From NCBI GenBank assembly GCA_018417955.1, contig JACTVC010000013.1:124001-188000 (forward strand): 64,000 bases of DNA, given 5' to 3'. The position numbers were made by a program, and so were the translations under genes. Shown piece after piece: positions 32,505-43,378 of the stretch. How positions within the stretch are numbered: position 1 is the stretch's first letter; every line of letters starts with the position of its first letter. Source of the stretch: Laccaria trichodermophora. Its lineage: Eukaryota; Basidiomycota; Agaricomycetes; Agaricales; Hydnangiaceae. The notes beneath the pieces are model-generated. The model searched no databases. It saw only the letters and a program-made list of their open reading frames with translations, and was not told the DNA's origin.

Positions 32505-33245
32505 ATAGTGAATTTTCCATAGATACCCAGTGCATTTTCTGTGAAATTTCAAATGCAGCCCTGGACATTTCATTGCAAAATTTCAATAGATACCCTGGGT
32601 ATTTCATTGCAAAATTTCAAATGTAGCCCTGGGCATTTCATTGTGATTTTTCAAATGTATGCCTGGATATTTCATTGCAAAATTTCAATGGATACCTGGT
32701 GCATTTCATTGCAATTTTTCAATAGATACCCTTGGTATTTCATTGCAATTTTTCAATAGATACCCTGGGTATTTCATTGCAATTTTTCAAATGTATCCCT
32801 GGGTATTTCATTGCAAAATTTCAATGGATACCCGGCCCATTTCATTGTGATTTTTCAATGGATACCTTAGGTATTTCATTGCGATTTTTCAAATGGAGCC
32901 CAGGGCATTTCATTGTGATTTTTCAAATGTATCCCTGGGTATTTCATTGTGATTTTTCAAATGTATTCCTAGGTATTTCATTGTGATTTTTCAATAGATA
33001 CCCTGGGCATTTCATTGTGATTTTTCAAATGTATCCCTGGGTATTTCATTGCAATTTTTCAACTGGAGCCCTGGGCATTTCATTGCGGTTTTTCAATAGA
33101 TACCCTGGGCATTTCATTGCAATTTTTCAAATGTATCCCTGGGTATTTCATTGCAATTTTTCAAATGGAGCCCTGGGCATTTCATTGTGGTTTTTCAAAT
33201 GTATCCCTGGATATTTCATTACAATTTTTCAAATGTATCCCACAT
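32505..33245. repeat. 34-bp minisatellite, left arm of element B
   Basis: About 21 units of cctgggtatttcattgcaat + ttttcaaatgtatc, with variants ending in agatac or ggagcc. Because 34 is not a multiple of three, frames rotate through the array. Confidence 0.9.
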
Positions 33246-33589
33246 GTCAGGGTCCATGCAATGGGCTTCCCTGGAGGGTGGTCACATGACGAATTACCAA
33301 AAATGGTCAAAAATTGAAAGTTGTAGCCCTACACTGTAGCTTCCCGAATCTGTTTGAATTATGTTCTGAAGTGCTCCCGTTGTGGAGATATAAGGTAAAG
33401 GAATTTCAAAAGCATTGTGTTTTTTTTTTTTCTGTGTGTTTTTCTCTATGAAAACAAAACCAAATAACATGATTTCAGTATATTCAGAAAGCTAAAAGAA
33501 AGGGTTACAATTATTGTATTGTGGGAAAAATGACCAAAAAAGGAATGTGCATCCCCTACTATAAGAATCAGATATAGATTTACTGATAC

Positions 33590-34010
33590 ACTACAAAAAA
33601 GTCGGACTTAGACTACACAGTTTACTGATACACTATAAAAGACTACAAAAGTCGAACTTCGACTACAAAGTTTACTAATACACTACAAAAGCATGGACTT
33701 AGACTACAAAGTTAGGGTTAGAGTCAAAAGGTTATCTTGACTACAAAGTTTGTAGTGTGCGCTTTTTCATTAAAAAAGTCTGTAGTGTCCACTTTTTGAG
33801 ACTACAAAAGTTTGTAGTGTTGCGCTTTTTTATTAGAAAAGTTTGTAGTGTGTGCTTTTTTAGACTACAAAAGTTTGTAGTGTTGCGCTTTTTTATTAGA
33901 AAAGTTTGTAGTGTCCGCTTTTTGAGACTACAAAAGTTTGTAGTGTGCGCTTTTTTAGACTACAAAAGTTTGTAGTGTGTGCTTTTTTATTAGAAGAGTT
34001 TGTAGTTGAC
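33590..34010. repeat. Inner minisatellites, left arm of element B
   Basis: actacaaaagtcg.acttagactac units (33590-33740), then gtttgtagtgtgcgcttttt / gagactacaaaa units (33745-34010). Same families as in element A but shorter arrays. Confidence 0.88.
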
Positions 34011-34233
34011 ATGTAGTTTATGGTGTCCTTGGCCCTATCTATGTTATGGGGATGAGGTTGAAGGATTACCATCATGTTGCCAGTGCTGCAGCATTAGTAT
34101 TTGACATCATGCACAAATTGTCTTTCACATCAGGAAAGGCCATTCTATGTCTTTCATATTGATACCTCCTGTCCTATCTCAAGACATAATTATAAGTTCA
34201 TGTGGGGATATGGCTGAAGGATTGACATGACAT

Positions 34234-34507
34234 GACCAGTTTTTGACATCATGACCAAGTTTGGCTTTCACACTGTCTGCTTTCACATTGATAGCTACTG
34301 GCCTGTCCCAAACATAGTCAACTTTGATACAGGTCTTTGAGGGCTGTAGGATGATGGGCTGATTCATCCTTTGAGGTGTCTTTAAGATGGGTCATGTTGT
34401 AAGTTGACCATGTATTGAGTAAATATCAACATGAATAGCCTTCTCTTGCTTGAAAGCCAACTTGGGAATGATGTGAGGAACTGGTGATGTGGCAATAGCA
34501 ATATGTA
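34234..34507. other. Loop of foldback element B
   Basis: 274 bp of single-copy sequence with no ORF. It matches the reverse complement of element A's loop over most of its length. Confidence 0.75.
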
Positions 34508-34730
34508 ATGTCATGTCAATCCTTCAGCCATATCCCCATATGAGCTTACAATTATGTCTTGAGATAGGACAGGAGGTATCAATATGAAAGACATAGAATG
34601 GCCTTTCCTGATGTGAAAGACAATTTGTGCATGATGTCAAATACTAATGCTGCAGCACTGGCAACATGATGGTAATCCTTCAACCTCATCCCCATAACAT
34701 AGATAGGGCCAAGGACACCATAAACTACAT

Positions 34731-35151
34731 GTCAACTACAAACTCTTCTAATAAAAAAGCACACACTACAAACTTTTGTAGTCTAAAAAAGCGCACACTA
34801 CAAACTTTTGTAGTCTCAAAAAGCGGACACTACAAACTTTTCTAATAAAAAAGCGCAACACTACAAACTTTTGTAGTCTAAAAAAGCACACACTACAAAC
34901 TTTTCTAATAAAAAAGCGCAACACTACAAACTTTTGTAGTCTCAAAAAGTGGACACTACAGACTTTTTTAATGAAAAAGCGCACACTACAAACTTTGTAG
35001 TCAAGATAACCTTTTGACTCTAACCCTAACTTTGTAGTCTAAGTCCATGCTTTTGTAGTGTATTAGTAAACTTTGTAGTCGAAGTTCGACTTTTGTAGTC
35101 TTTTATAGTGTATCAGTAAACTGTGTAGTCTAAGTCCGACTTTTTTGTAGT
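34731..35151. repeat. Inner minisatellites, right arm of element B
   Basis: Exact inverse of 33590-34010. Confidence 0.88.
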
Positions 35152-35495
35152 GTATCAGTAAATCTATATCTGATTCTTATAGTAGGGGATGCACATTCCT
35201 TTTTTGGTCATTTTTCCCACAATACAATAATTGTAACCCTTTCTTTTAGCTTTCTGAATATACTGAAATCATGTTATTTGGTTTTGTTTTCATAGAGAAA
35301 AACACACAGAAAAAAAAAAAACACAATGCTTTTGAAATTCCTTTACCTTATATCTCCACAACGGGAGCACTTCAGAACATAATTCAAACAGATTCGGGAA
35401 GCTACAGTGTAGGGCTACAACTTTCAATTTTTGACCATTTTTGGTAATTCGTCATGTGACCACCCTCCAGGGAAGCCCATTGCATGGACCCTGAC

Positions 35496-36236
35496 ATGTG
35501 GGATACATTTGAAAAATTGTAATGAAATATCCAGGGATACATTTGAAAAACCACAATGAAATGCCCAGGGCTCCATTTGAAAAATTGCAATGAAATACCC
35601 AGGGATACATTTGAAAAATTGCAATGAAATGCCCAGGGTATCTATTGAAAAACCGCAATGAAATGCCCAGGGCTCCAGTTGAAAAATTGCAATGAAATAC
35701 CCAGGGATACATTTGAAAAATCACAATGAAATGCCCAGGGTATCTATTGAAAAATCACAATGAAATACCTAGGAATACATTTGAAAAATCACAATGAAAT
35801 ACCCAGGGATACATTTGAAAAATCACAATGAAATGCCCTGGGCTCCATTTGAAAAATCGCAATGAAATACCTAAGGTATCCATTGAAAAATCACAATGAA
35901 ATGGGCCGGGTATCCATTGAAATTTTGCAATGAAATACCCAGGGATACATTTGAAAAATTGCAATGAAATACCCAGGGTATCTATTGAAAAATTGCAATG
36001 AAATACCAAGGGTATCTATTGAAAAATTGCAATGAAATGCACCAGGTATCCATTGAAATTTTGCAATGAAATATCCAGGCATACATTTGAAAAATCACAA
36101 TGAAATGCCCAGGGCTACATTTGAAATTTTGCAATGAAATACCCAGGGTATCTATTGAAATTTTGCAATGAAATGTCCAGGGCTGCATTTGAAATTTCAC
36201 AGAAAATGCACTGGGTATCTATGGAAAATTCACTAT
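35496..36236. repeat. 34-bp minisatellite, right arm of element B
   Basis: Exact inverse of 32505-33245, with the same number and order of unit variants. Confidence 0.9.
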
Positions 36237-36402
36237 GAAATACCCAGGCCTACATTTGAAATGCCTTTCAAAAAATCCTAAGCATTATAGATATGGCCTC
36301 TAGGCTTATGTCTAAGTTATAGAAATGACCCTCTAGGCTTAAGTCTAGGTTATAGATAAAAGTGGTAGCCACCAGTCCTTGACGGTAGAGGCGTTTGCGG
36401 GG

Positions 36403-37942
36403 TCAGGAGTTGACTTGAGAGTGGCGACGTGGACCTACCCGAGGAGGAAAGCCAGGACTAAGGTCCTTCCGGGAGGTCACCTGTGTGCCACGTCTCTCCG
36501 TCATCATCTCGAAGAGCTCTGCACAATCTGCACGCCGCTCAGCAGCATTTTGCTGATGATCTGCTTCCACAAGCTGATTTCGGAGATCATCAGCAACCCG
36601 TTGAGCTTCACGAAGCTGACTTGTAAGGGTGAAGATCTGGGTTGTCTGGAGGGCATTGACAGAATGTTCTTCGTTGCGAGCCCGCCGTGTGTCTGGGTCT
36701 AGCACATTGGAGATGGTCACAAGGAGGTTCTGGCTTGTATTCTGAGCAACATTTCAATTGGCGACACGATCAGCGGGAGGGTGTCGAGCAATCGGACCTT
36801 GAGTTTTTTCAACCTTGACTTTTGTATCAACTGGTTTATCGTCGTCGTCGTCAGAAGTAATGATGATGGCGTTGCTGGCATCAACAATTTCTGCGTTGTC
36901 AAGGTCCCGAGAGCCAGCCTTGTCATTCATGAGCTTCTCAATTTCATGAGCACGTTGAACATGAGGGGGGCATTCAGCGTTGCCTGTCGGTTTCGAGGTT
37001 TTGACCAACTGAGATAAACATGTTAATATGTACCATGTAGAAAATAAATACAACGCTTGCCTGCTTGAACTTCAATTCCAATGACTTAGCGGTGCGTACT
37101 GGCCAGCCATTCTCTTCAGCCCATTGATTGTAATCATCCGCAGCTGAATTCCAAGCTTTCCCACCAAGCGGTAGCTGCTCCTCGAGGATGTCGAACAGTC
37201 CCTCAAGATCCTCAGAGGTGTAGTTGGCGGCACCGGTTGCACGACCTCTAGGCTTCTTCACATCTGCGCTTTGAGGTGCAGGAGCAGATGCTTTGTGTTT
37301 TCGAATTCCTGAACCTGAAGGATCAATGGCCTTCTGCTTGCCCTTGCCCTTTGACTCTGGATGGCGGGCACCAGCAACTTTACTTGCAGGACGAGCCATC
37401 GTTGCAAGAAGATGAGGGGAGGGAAAGTCGTCGTCCCCATCATCGGGGAGGGAAGGGAAAGTGGGCTCAGCGGTTGGAAACTATGAATTTGGCTGTGCAT
37501 GGCAAAAGCTGTGAGGGACATGAGGGGTGTGTGTGCGCTGACTGACAATCAGTTAAGTTATTGACGAAAATGTCTGAACCTACCTGGTGGATATCCATGG
37601 AATGGGTGGGAAAACCATATTGCATGTCCTGTGTGTAACCCATGCTCTACGTCGCAGGTAATTAGGGCAGAGTTTAAGAACCAAATTGTGTGACATACGC
37701 TAGGGTGCTGTTGCATACCGCTGAGACCACTGCCGACAAATCCATCACGAAAGCTTGGTAGCTGTAATTCAATCCTCCCATTTAAATCAATTTTGAGTAT
37801 TCAATTTTATTCCTACCTGGACTTGACGGCTAACCAGAGGATTCATGGGGCCCCATTGGGCATGTCCACCAAAGCGAGAATAGTGGTTCCCATTCTCGTC
37901 AACGTAGGCTGGTTGCTGAGTGGTATTTTCGGGACCAGACAT
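36403..37942 (-). pseudogene. DUF6818-like (Myb/SANT-like) protein pseudogene
   Basis: Starts at ATG 37942 (MSGPENTTQQPAYVDENGNH). Several introns follow, among them a GC-AG intron at 37009-37060 (CAG|GCAAGC). The domain reads NYTSEDLEGLFDILEEQLPL, AWNSAADDYNQWAEENG, RTAKSLELKFKQ, then LVKTSKPTGNAECPPHVQRA and AGSRDLDNAEIVDA, which I recall as the mushroom-specific DUF6818 domain with a probable DNA-binding fold. An acidic stretch and a C-terminal coiled coil (LREAQRVADDLRNQLVEADHQ) follow. Nonsense codons: TAG at 37481-37483 (NS*FPTAEP, probably CAG) and TGA at 36754-36756 (RVAN*NVAQN). The 3' end lies 26 bp from element B and may be truncated by it. Confidence 0.72.
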
Positions 37943-38594
37943 CAAAAAAGGAGTGTGGTAAGTGAGACCAGTAGGCTTGAAATGAGAGACTAAAGTGAGT
38001 TTGAGGCTGTAGGGCAGAAAAAATCACCAACACACTTATATGTTCTGTCAAATCCACTCCTTGGAGAAAGATACATCATATCCACTCCTTAGAGAAAGAT
38101 ACGTCATATCCTCCACCACCCTCTCCACCATTGCCTCAGAGATGACCTGTGGAACTGCATTCTACAAGTCATGATGGATATCCACTCTCTGCAAAGATAC
38201 CAGTGTTTGTCAAGGGTCAAAACACACAACTCGTATGAAATTTCCTACCTCTTTGTAACTTGTATATTTCTCCATATATCTCCGAGGTTTGAGCAGGTTC
38301 AGAAGGCGAGTTGTGAAGTGTCGAGTTTATGCACTGGACGGAGATGATAGATGGAGAGATCGTGATAAACAGGGCCAAGTGAGATCGATTGATGTCAGAC
38401 AATGAAACAAAGGTTTATTGAGACGATTAAGAACTAGAAGAGGGGTGGGGGGGCCTCATCCAGATTAAAATCTAGAAGAGGGTGCTCAATGACATGCGGA
38501 GTTGAATTTTGACAGATGATGACCCATTTGGCAAACAGCATGGCAGCACGTCAGTTTAGAAAAATAATCTATGTTTCTAAATCTTATGGGAAGT
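37943..38594. other. Non-coding region upstream of the DUF6818-like gene
   Basis: No gene is recognised. A roughly 27-bp direct repeat (tccactccttggagaaagat...) occurs twice at about 38053-38110. Confidence 0.45.
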
Positions 38595-38599
38595 CATCC

Positions 38600-39956
38600 A
38601 TTGACCACTTGAAGATCAATTCAAACGTACCAGATGTGCAAGACCCAATAACGACGACTTTCTTGCCCACATAATCCCTAGCACTTTTGTGCTGCAATGA
38701 ATGCAAGATCTGCCCTGTGAAGCTTTCCTAAAGTCGACGTCATTCTTCATACAGCGGTAAAGGGGGAGGCAGAGCAGGCTATACCATTCCAGATATAGAT
38801 GGGACGTAACCCTCACTGCCTTTCAACCCCATGGCAAAGACAACATGCTTGACCTTGAAAACGCAGTCTTGTCCATTTGCTTGCTGTACAACAATGTTCC
38901 ACAACTTCGTCTCCTCATCCCGAGTCGCTTTAGTCACTGTTGAGGTGGTCCAGACGTTTAGCTCTAGGGCTTTGGCATAGAATTTGAGCCAGTTGGCGAG
39001 CTGGACAGGTGTTAGCTTCAAGTTGCCTCTGACTCAATGGCGTTCACACCTTTTTAGCTGGGGCGAAGACGGGCCAGGTCGAAGGGAACCTGATACAACA
39101 CTTCTTAAGTTCTCTCACGATACAGAAGGGAAGGAGATACCCATGGGAGGTAAGGGAATTGACCGTACCCTTCAAACCCCTCCACGTCAGTGAGTCGCAA
39201 CCAGCACACAGGCAGCAACACTTACAAACAGGATCGTGAAGGCACAATGCTTCATACCTCTCCCTCCAGTCATCTCCTATCCTCTCGTTCTTCTCGATCA
39301 CCAAAGTGGGTACATCCAACGCTTTCAGATGTGCAGCCACCTCCAATCCGCTATGGCCTCCCCTGATAATGAAGACACTAGGGTCTGCTTCACCGAAAGC
39401 GACTTCCTTCCGTCGGGCCTCCTCCCATTTACCATGGTTCGGCTCTGGGTTTCGTAATGTGCCTCGATTCCGAGAACCCTTTCAGGCTGTCGAGAGTGGT
39501 AAGATGGATTGGCCCTTCCACTCAACCTGATCTCCAATTTTGATAGGCACAAGCCTCTCTCGAACATGAACAGGAGCTGGATCCACATGAGATCGGGATG
39601 AGGTTGTTGGAACTGGGCCAGAATGTCATTGCTAAGCTTAATGTTCTGGATCTGTGCATCGGCTAATCGGTCCATGAGGAAAGCCCTTGATCATGGCTGT
39701 TCCTTCAAATGTTCATAGATCCCAGGTGAGGGCAAGGATGTCTCTCCAGTAGAGAGACACAGATGATGATGATGCTGTGGTGGTGTTGTTGGCGGACTCT
39801 GGTAGAAGGCTCGAGGAGAAATTTGATTCCACGAGAAGGCTGGTTATGCCTTCTACATTGCTTGTTTCTGCAAACTTGGCGAAAGATGAGAGCCAACGCC
39901 GAAGCGACACTTGTGGCATTGACATCGGTAGGAACGGTCGTTCCCAGCTTGGACAA
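38600..39956 (-). pseudogene. Flavin-containing monooxygenase, truncated copy 1
   Basis: Paralogue of 55961-58616. It keeps the N-terminal SnoaL-like part (YWRDILALTWDL), the FAD region (LEVAAHLKALDVPTLVIEKNERIGDDWRERYEALCLHD) and QLANWLKFYAKALELNVW ... HVVFAMGLKGSEGYVPSISGM. It ends at the duplication edge near 38600 after the second Rossmann motif (KKVVVIGSCTSG). The C-terminal half is absent and the frame is broken several times. In the family the enzyme oxidises small organic substrates with FAD, NADPH and O2. This copy cannot do so. Confidence 0.82.
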
Positions 39957-40177
39957 GGTGGGAAGGGATGCCTCGATAGGATGGGGTTTATTGACAATTC
40001 AATCCTGTGAGCTCGCCGCATTGTGATTTGGAAGAGGATGAGACAGGGCGGTGTTCCACTCAACTGCACCAGATTTATATTACGATATGTTGTAAATATG
40101 GTAGTTCTAGTGTCAAGTGGTGACATCTGCTTCCAAAAGATGTCACTGCCGCTGAAAATGGCAGAACGTGAAGCAGA

Positions 40178-42510
40178 GAGTTGGCAGAGAGGTCGCAGTC
40201 AATGGAGAGAGAGAGAAGACAAAGGCCATTGAGTTGCAAGTCAAACATCGACAAATACATGCGTCGTGTTGCTCAAACATCGCCGTCATCTGTGAATCTA
40301 AAAATTTCACTGTGCACTGTGCGCATATATGCACTACAACCAGCCAGAAATGCCTGTCGAGGTCCTTTTCCAATGGGGCTCGCTGCCATCTTGCAGAGCA
40401 TATGGGTCTTCCTGACTTCCCTGTTCTTCCGTACACAGCAGTCAAGCCCACTCCCAATTGCATTACCTCTCAAGCAACAGATTGGTCTACCGCAAACTCC
40501 TCACCTACACACAAGTACTGTTCCCCTGGTCCTATTCAACTGGGTACGTCTTCACCAGATCCATCTTTGCTTGCATAACTAAGATAGGTTTGCACAGGCT
40601 CATGGCACACACAAAAAAAACAATTCATGCGCAACCCAAGTCTAATCGCCAGCCCAAAACAACAGCGTGACGCTAGTACCACGCAACAACTACCTGAAGA
40701 TCTCATAGTCCCACCCATAGTTTTTCGTCTCCCATCCCTCACAGCTGTAGACAACTGGAACGCATGGCTCAACGGGGGGACGGACCAAATCTCCACACCA
40801 GCCTCTTTCAGCAGTGATTATCACACCTTGTATGCCTGAAAAGAAGCCTCCTCCTTCCCCTCTGTCAACGTCAGCTGCGTCAAGCATCCCAAGCACGCCA
40901 CCCACACTTCCCAAAATCACTCAACCCGTCTTCATAAACTCAGCCCCAGGCCCAGAAGATGACGACGAAGTTGAAACACATCATGGAAGATCTGGAATAC
41001 ACACTCAAAGAAGAAGTCATCAACCCATTCGACGTCTCCCCTTCCCCATCCCCTGATCCACCGTCTTTCAACATCTCCCAGAGTCTCCAGATCAGCTTGG
41101 ATAAACAAAGTCCCTGCCTGGACAACACGTCTTGGGATATACCTTGGGAAAGCATAAGTGGTTCAGGGAACACCAGCATGCCTCTTTTGGGTTGGCAGAG
41201 GAGCGTCACCCAACAAAAGCAAGAGCAAGATGAAGACCGGTTCACAAATCCCAAGAACATCGTCAACCCTCCTCCACCTCCACCCTATACGGACCCATTG
41301 ATCTGGACATGTACCTCGAAGCATCTTTGGCGATCGTGCACAGCAACAACACTATCGAACTGGGAGCATGTTCCTTGGAGGGGGAGGAGAGTGAGAACCC
41401 ATTCAAAGATACCTTCGCAGTCATCACCATTTCCCCTTCTGAGAATCCCACTGCAGCTGTGCTGATGAACCGCCTAGTCAAGGAAAGAGACGTTTATAGG
41501 CCGAGTGGGTATACCCGCTCCCCAAGGTTTACCTTTAGCATGGATGAAAATGGGTCGCCTGTTCCTGTTTCTTTGCAGTCCCCTCGACAACGTGGTGGCA
41601 TCGTTGATCAAGTTTGTGCAGTTTTGGACGAAAGTGGTGATGAGGAGGAGGTGGGGGAAGGTGGGGATGATACCTCGGAAATATTGATGCCTGTGCTGAA
41701 TGCGCAGTTACGTGAGGCATGTGGGAGGAGGAAATCTGGGGCTGCTGCTTTGGGTGGTCATGGGAGTTTGCAGCGGAAGAGTGGTGTACCTGGGAGTCCG
41801 TGTGCTAGTTTGGGAGTTGCATCGACTAAGGGCTTGGCTCCACATGCCAGCTTACCTGCGCTCCAACCTTCCAGCCGACTTTTGCGCAATATAACCAATA
41901 CGATGACAGCCTCGACTTCAAGCTTGTCAATGACGTCAACTTTGGCTTCAATGGCGCATGGTCCTACTCCTACAGCATCGATGGTGCAGAAGAAGAAGAA
42001 TCCATTCTTGCAGAACCCAATTGAGCAAGAGAACCCCATCGCGACCTCGACGCAGAACACAATCCAGTTAAAAACGCGAACACAATCGCACGGTTTGGGA
42101 GGGACATTGCGAATATTGTTGTTGACGATTCTGCAAACTCTCTCAATCTGTGTGGGGGTAACACGACGACTGCTGGTGGAGAGAACACGACGATGGCTAG
42201 CATGTACACGATGGCATCTGTGTACAGCGGGGAGAACACTACAGGAAGTGTGTACAGTGGGCAGAACACTATGGGTAGCGTGTATGCACCGACCTCCGCA
42301 TACACAACGACCTCTGCATACACACCGACCTCCGTGTACACACTGACGACCTCTGCATATGCAGCAGGACACAACACCACAACTTACATGGACGAAGCCT
42401 CTGCCCAGGCACTTAAAACACACTTACAGCAGGCATGCGAGAATTTTTCAAAGTCTGTGTGGGTGGATGAGTGTGATACGGTGCAGTCCTGGGAACCTGT
42501 GCCGTTTTAA
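40178..42510 (+). pseudogene. Hypothetical gene family, degenerate copy 1
   Basis: Paralogue of 59280-61193 with several frameshifts. Pieces match in order: MRNPSLIASPKQQRDAS, IITPCMPEKKPPPSP, EDLEYTLKEEVINPFDVSPS, SFNISQSLQISLDKQSPC, VKERDVYRPSGYTRSPRF, then the GENTTGSVYSGQNTMGSVY repeats and the C-terminus WVDECDTVQSWEPVPF (stop TAA at 42508-42510; TGA in the other copies). Divergent from the monooxygenase copy, as in copy 2. Confidence 0.82.
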
Positions 42511-43370
42511 ATGTCTTGGCTTCGTTTTTCTTTAAGGTTACTTTGGAGTTGTGAGTTTGTTTCGAGTTTTGCTTCATTTTTTTTGTTCTCCTTGATACTT
42601 GAGGGTTGGGTTGGGGTTGGGGTGGATAGTAGATTACCTTTCGTTGAATGGTGTCCTCGAACCTTGTTGAGAGTGATACTTCATAATCTATAGTACACTG
42701 CTCTCTTTCAATCCTTCCTACATATATCCTTGCATCCATATCCAGGAGGGCAATAAAGACCTCCAAATGTTTCCTTTTCCACAGTCCTTGAGAATATTGT
42801 CACTGGCCTTGTTCACACTATCTATTTTTGAGAAATACAAGATGAAAAATGGACCCAAAAATAATATGAAAAAAGAAAGGAAAATATAAGCTTTTCAAGA
42901 ACAGATAGAATGTTCATTTTTGATGTATTTTTATTTTTCATCCATTTTTTGTGTTCAGTGTTTCAAGTCAGCCAAGGGTGTTATGAGGAGTGAAAAAGAT
43001 TCAAAAAAACTTGGGAGATGGCTGACAAGTGATTTCTTAGTGTCAGAACCAGATCCAAAGGTGGGGAAAACACTACCAGTAGTGTAGACATGTATTAGTA
43101 CTGTACATACACATATGTGAGATGTCTGGTTCTGACACAGATGTTATCTTATCCTAAGATGAGTTTGCCCTTGTACCTCAGGCTTACTCATCATGGAGTG
43201 TTTTAGCACTGTCTGTCCTTTTCATTGTTGCCCCATATGGCAATCACCTCATTTCTTTCACCATCAACACTACAGCAGCACAACAATGATATTGATATAT
43301 ACTGAAGCACACTTAAGCATCCTGGCACATTGTGGTACTGCTTTGGGACTCCTTGAGGATAGCTCAGGGC
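42511..43370. other. AT-rich spacer with a 99-bp inverted-repeat element
   Basis: No gene. gtgtcagaaccaga (43040-43053) and its inverse tctggttctgacac (43125-43138) bracket about 70 bp, possibly a tiny MITE. The same structure is at 61729-61828 in copy 2, so it predates the duplication. Confidence 0.65.
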
Positions 43371-43378
43371 ACCCCAAG

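Larger units (their letters stand above)
32363..36376. mobile_element. Giant foldback element B (4.01 kb near-perfect palindrome)
   Basis: Same plan as element A. Left end CACTAGTGGCTACCACT, right end the inverse of ACTGGTGGCTACCACT. The arms are 32364-34233 and 34508-36376 with a 274-bp loop. Positions x and 68741-x correspond without any indel from 32541 to 36200, and all paired stretches I compared are identical until the last 40 bp next to the loop. Arm content: terminal block, 34-bp minisatellite (unrelated to A's 33-bp unit), a block of about 280 bp shared with A (gtagccctacactgtagctt...), TTTGTAGT-type minisatellites shared with A, and an inner unique block shared with A. No gene. Flanks differ (aaatgaaa versus ccttgacg), so there is no target duplication. 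Confidence 0.9.
38595..43378. repeat. Segmental duplication, copy 1 (first part)
   Basis: Colinear with 57230-62070: monooxygenase 5' half (minus), hypothetical gene (plus), AT-rich spacer with a small inverted-repeat element, then the hAT insertion site. Copy 1 resumes at 46890 and runs on into the WD40 gene. Compared with copy 2 it has many CpG-to-TpG/CpA changes (e.g. gcgtcg to gcatcg, ccgcat to ccacat). Confidence 0.9.

Noticed and set aside
32541..33339. Repetitive FHCNFSNG / PGYFIAKF open frames in element B
   Set aside because: Produced by the 34-bp satellite; frames rotate and are duplicated exactly in the inverse arm.
34179..34367. Small ORF in the loop of element B as an encoded transposase or regulator
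   Set aside because: 62 codons, not conserved as a frame in the loop of element A, no motif.
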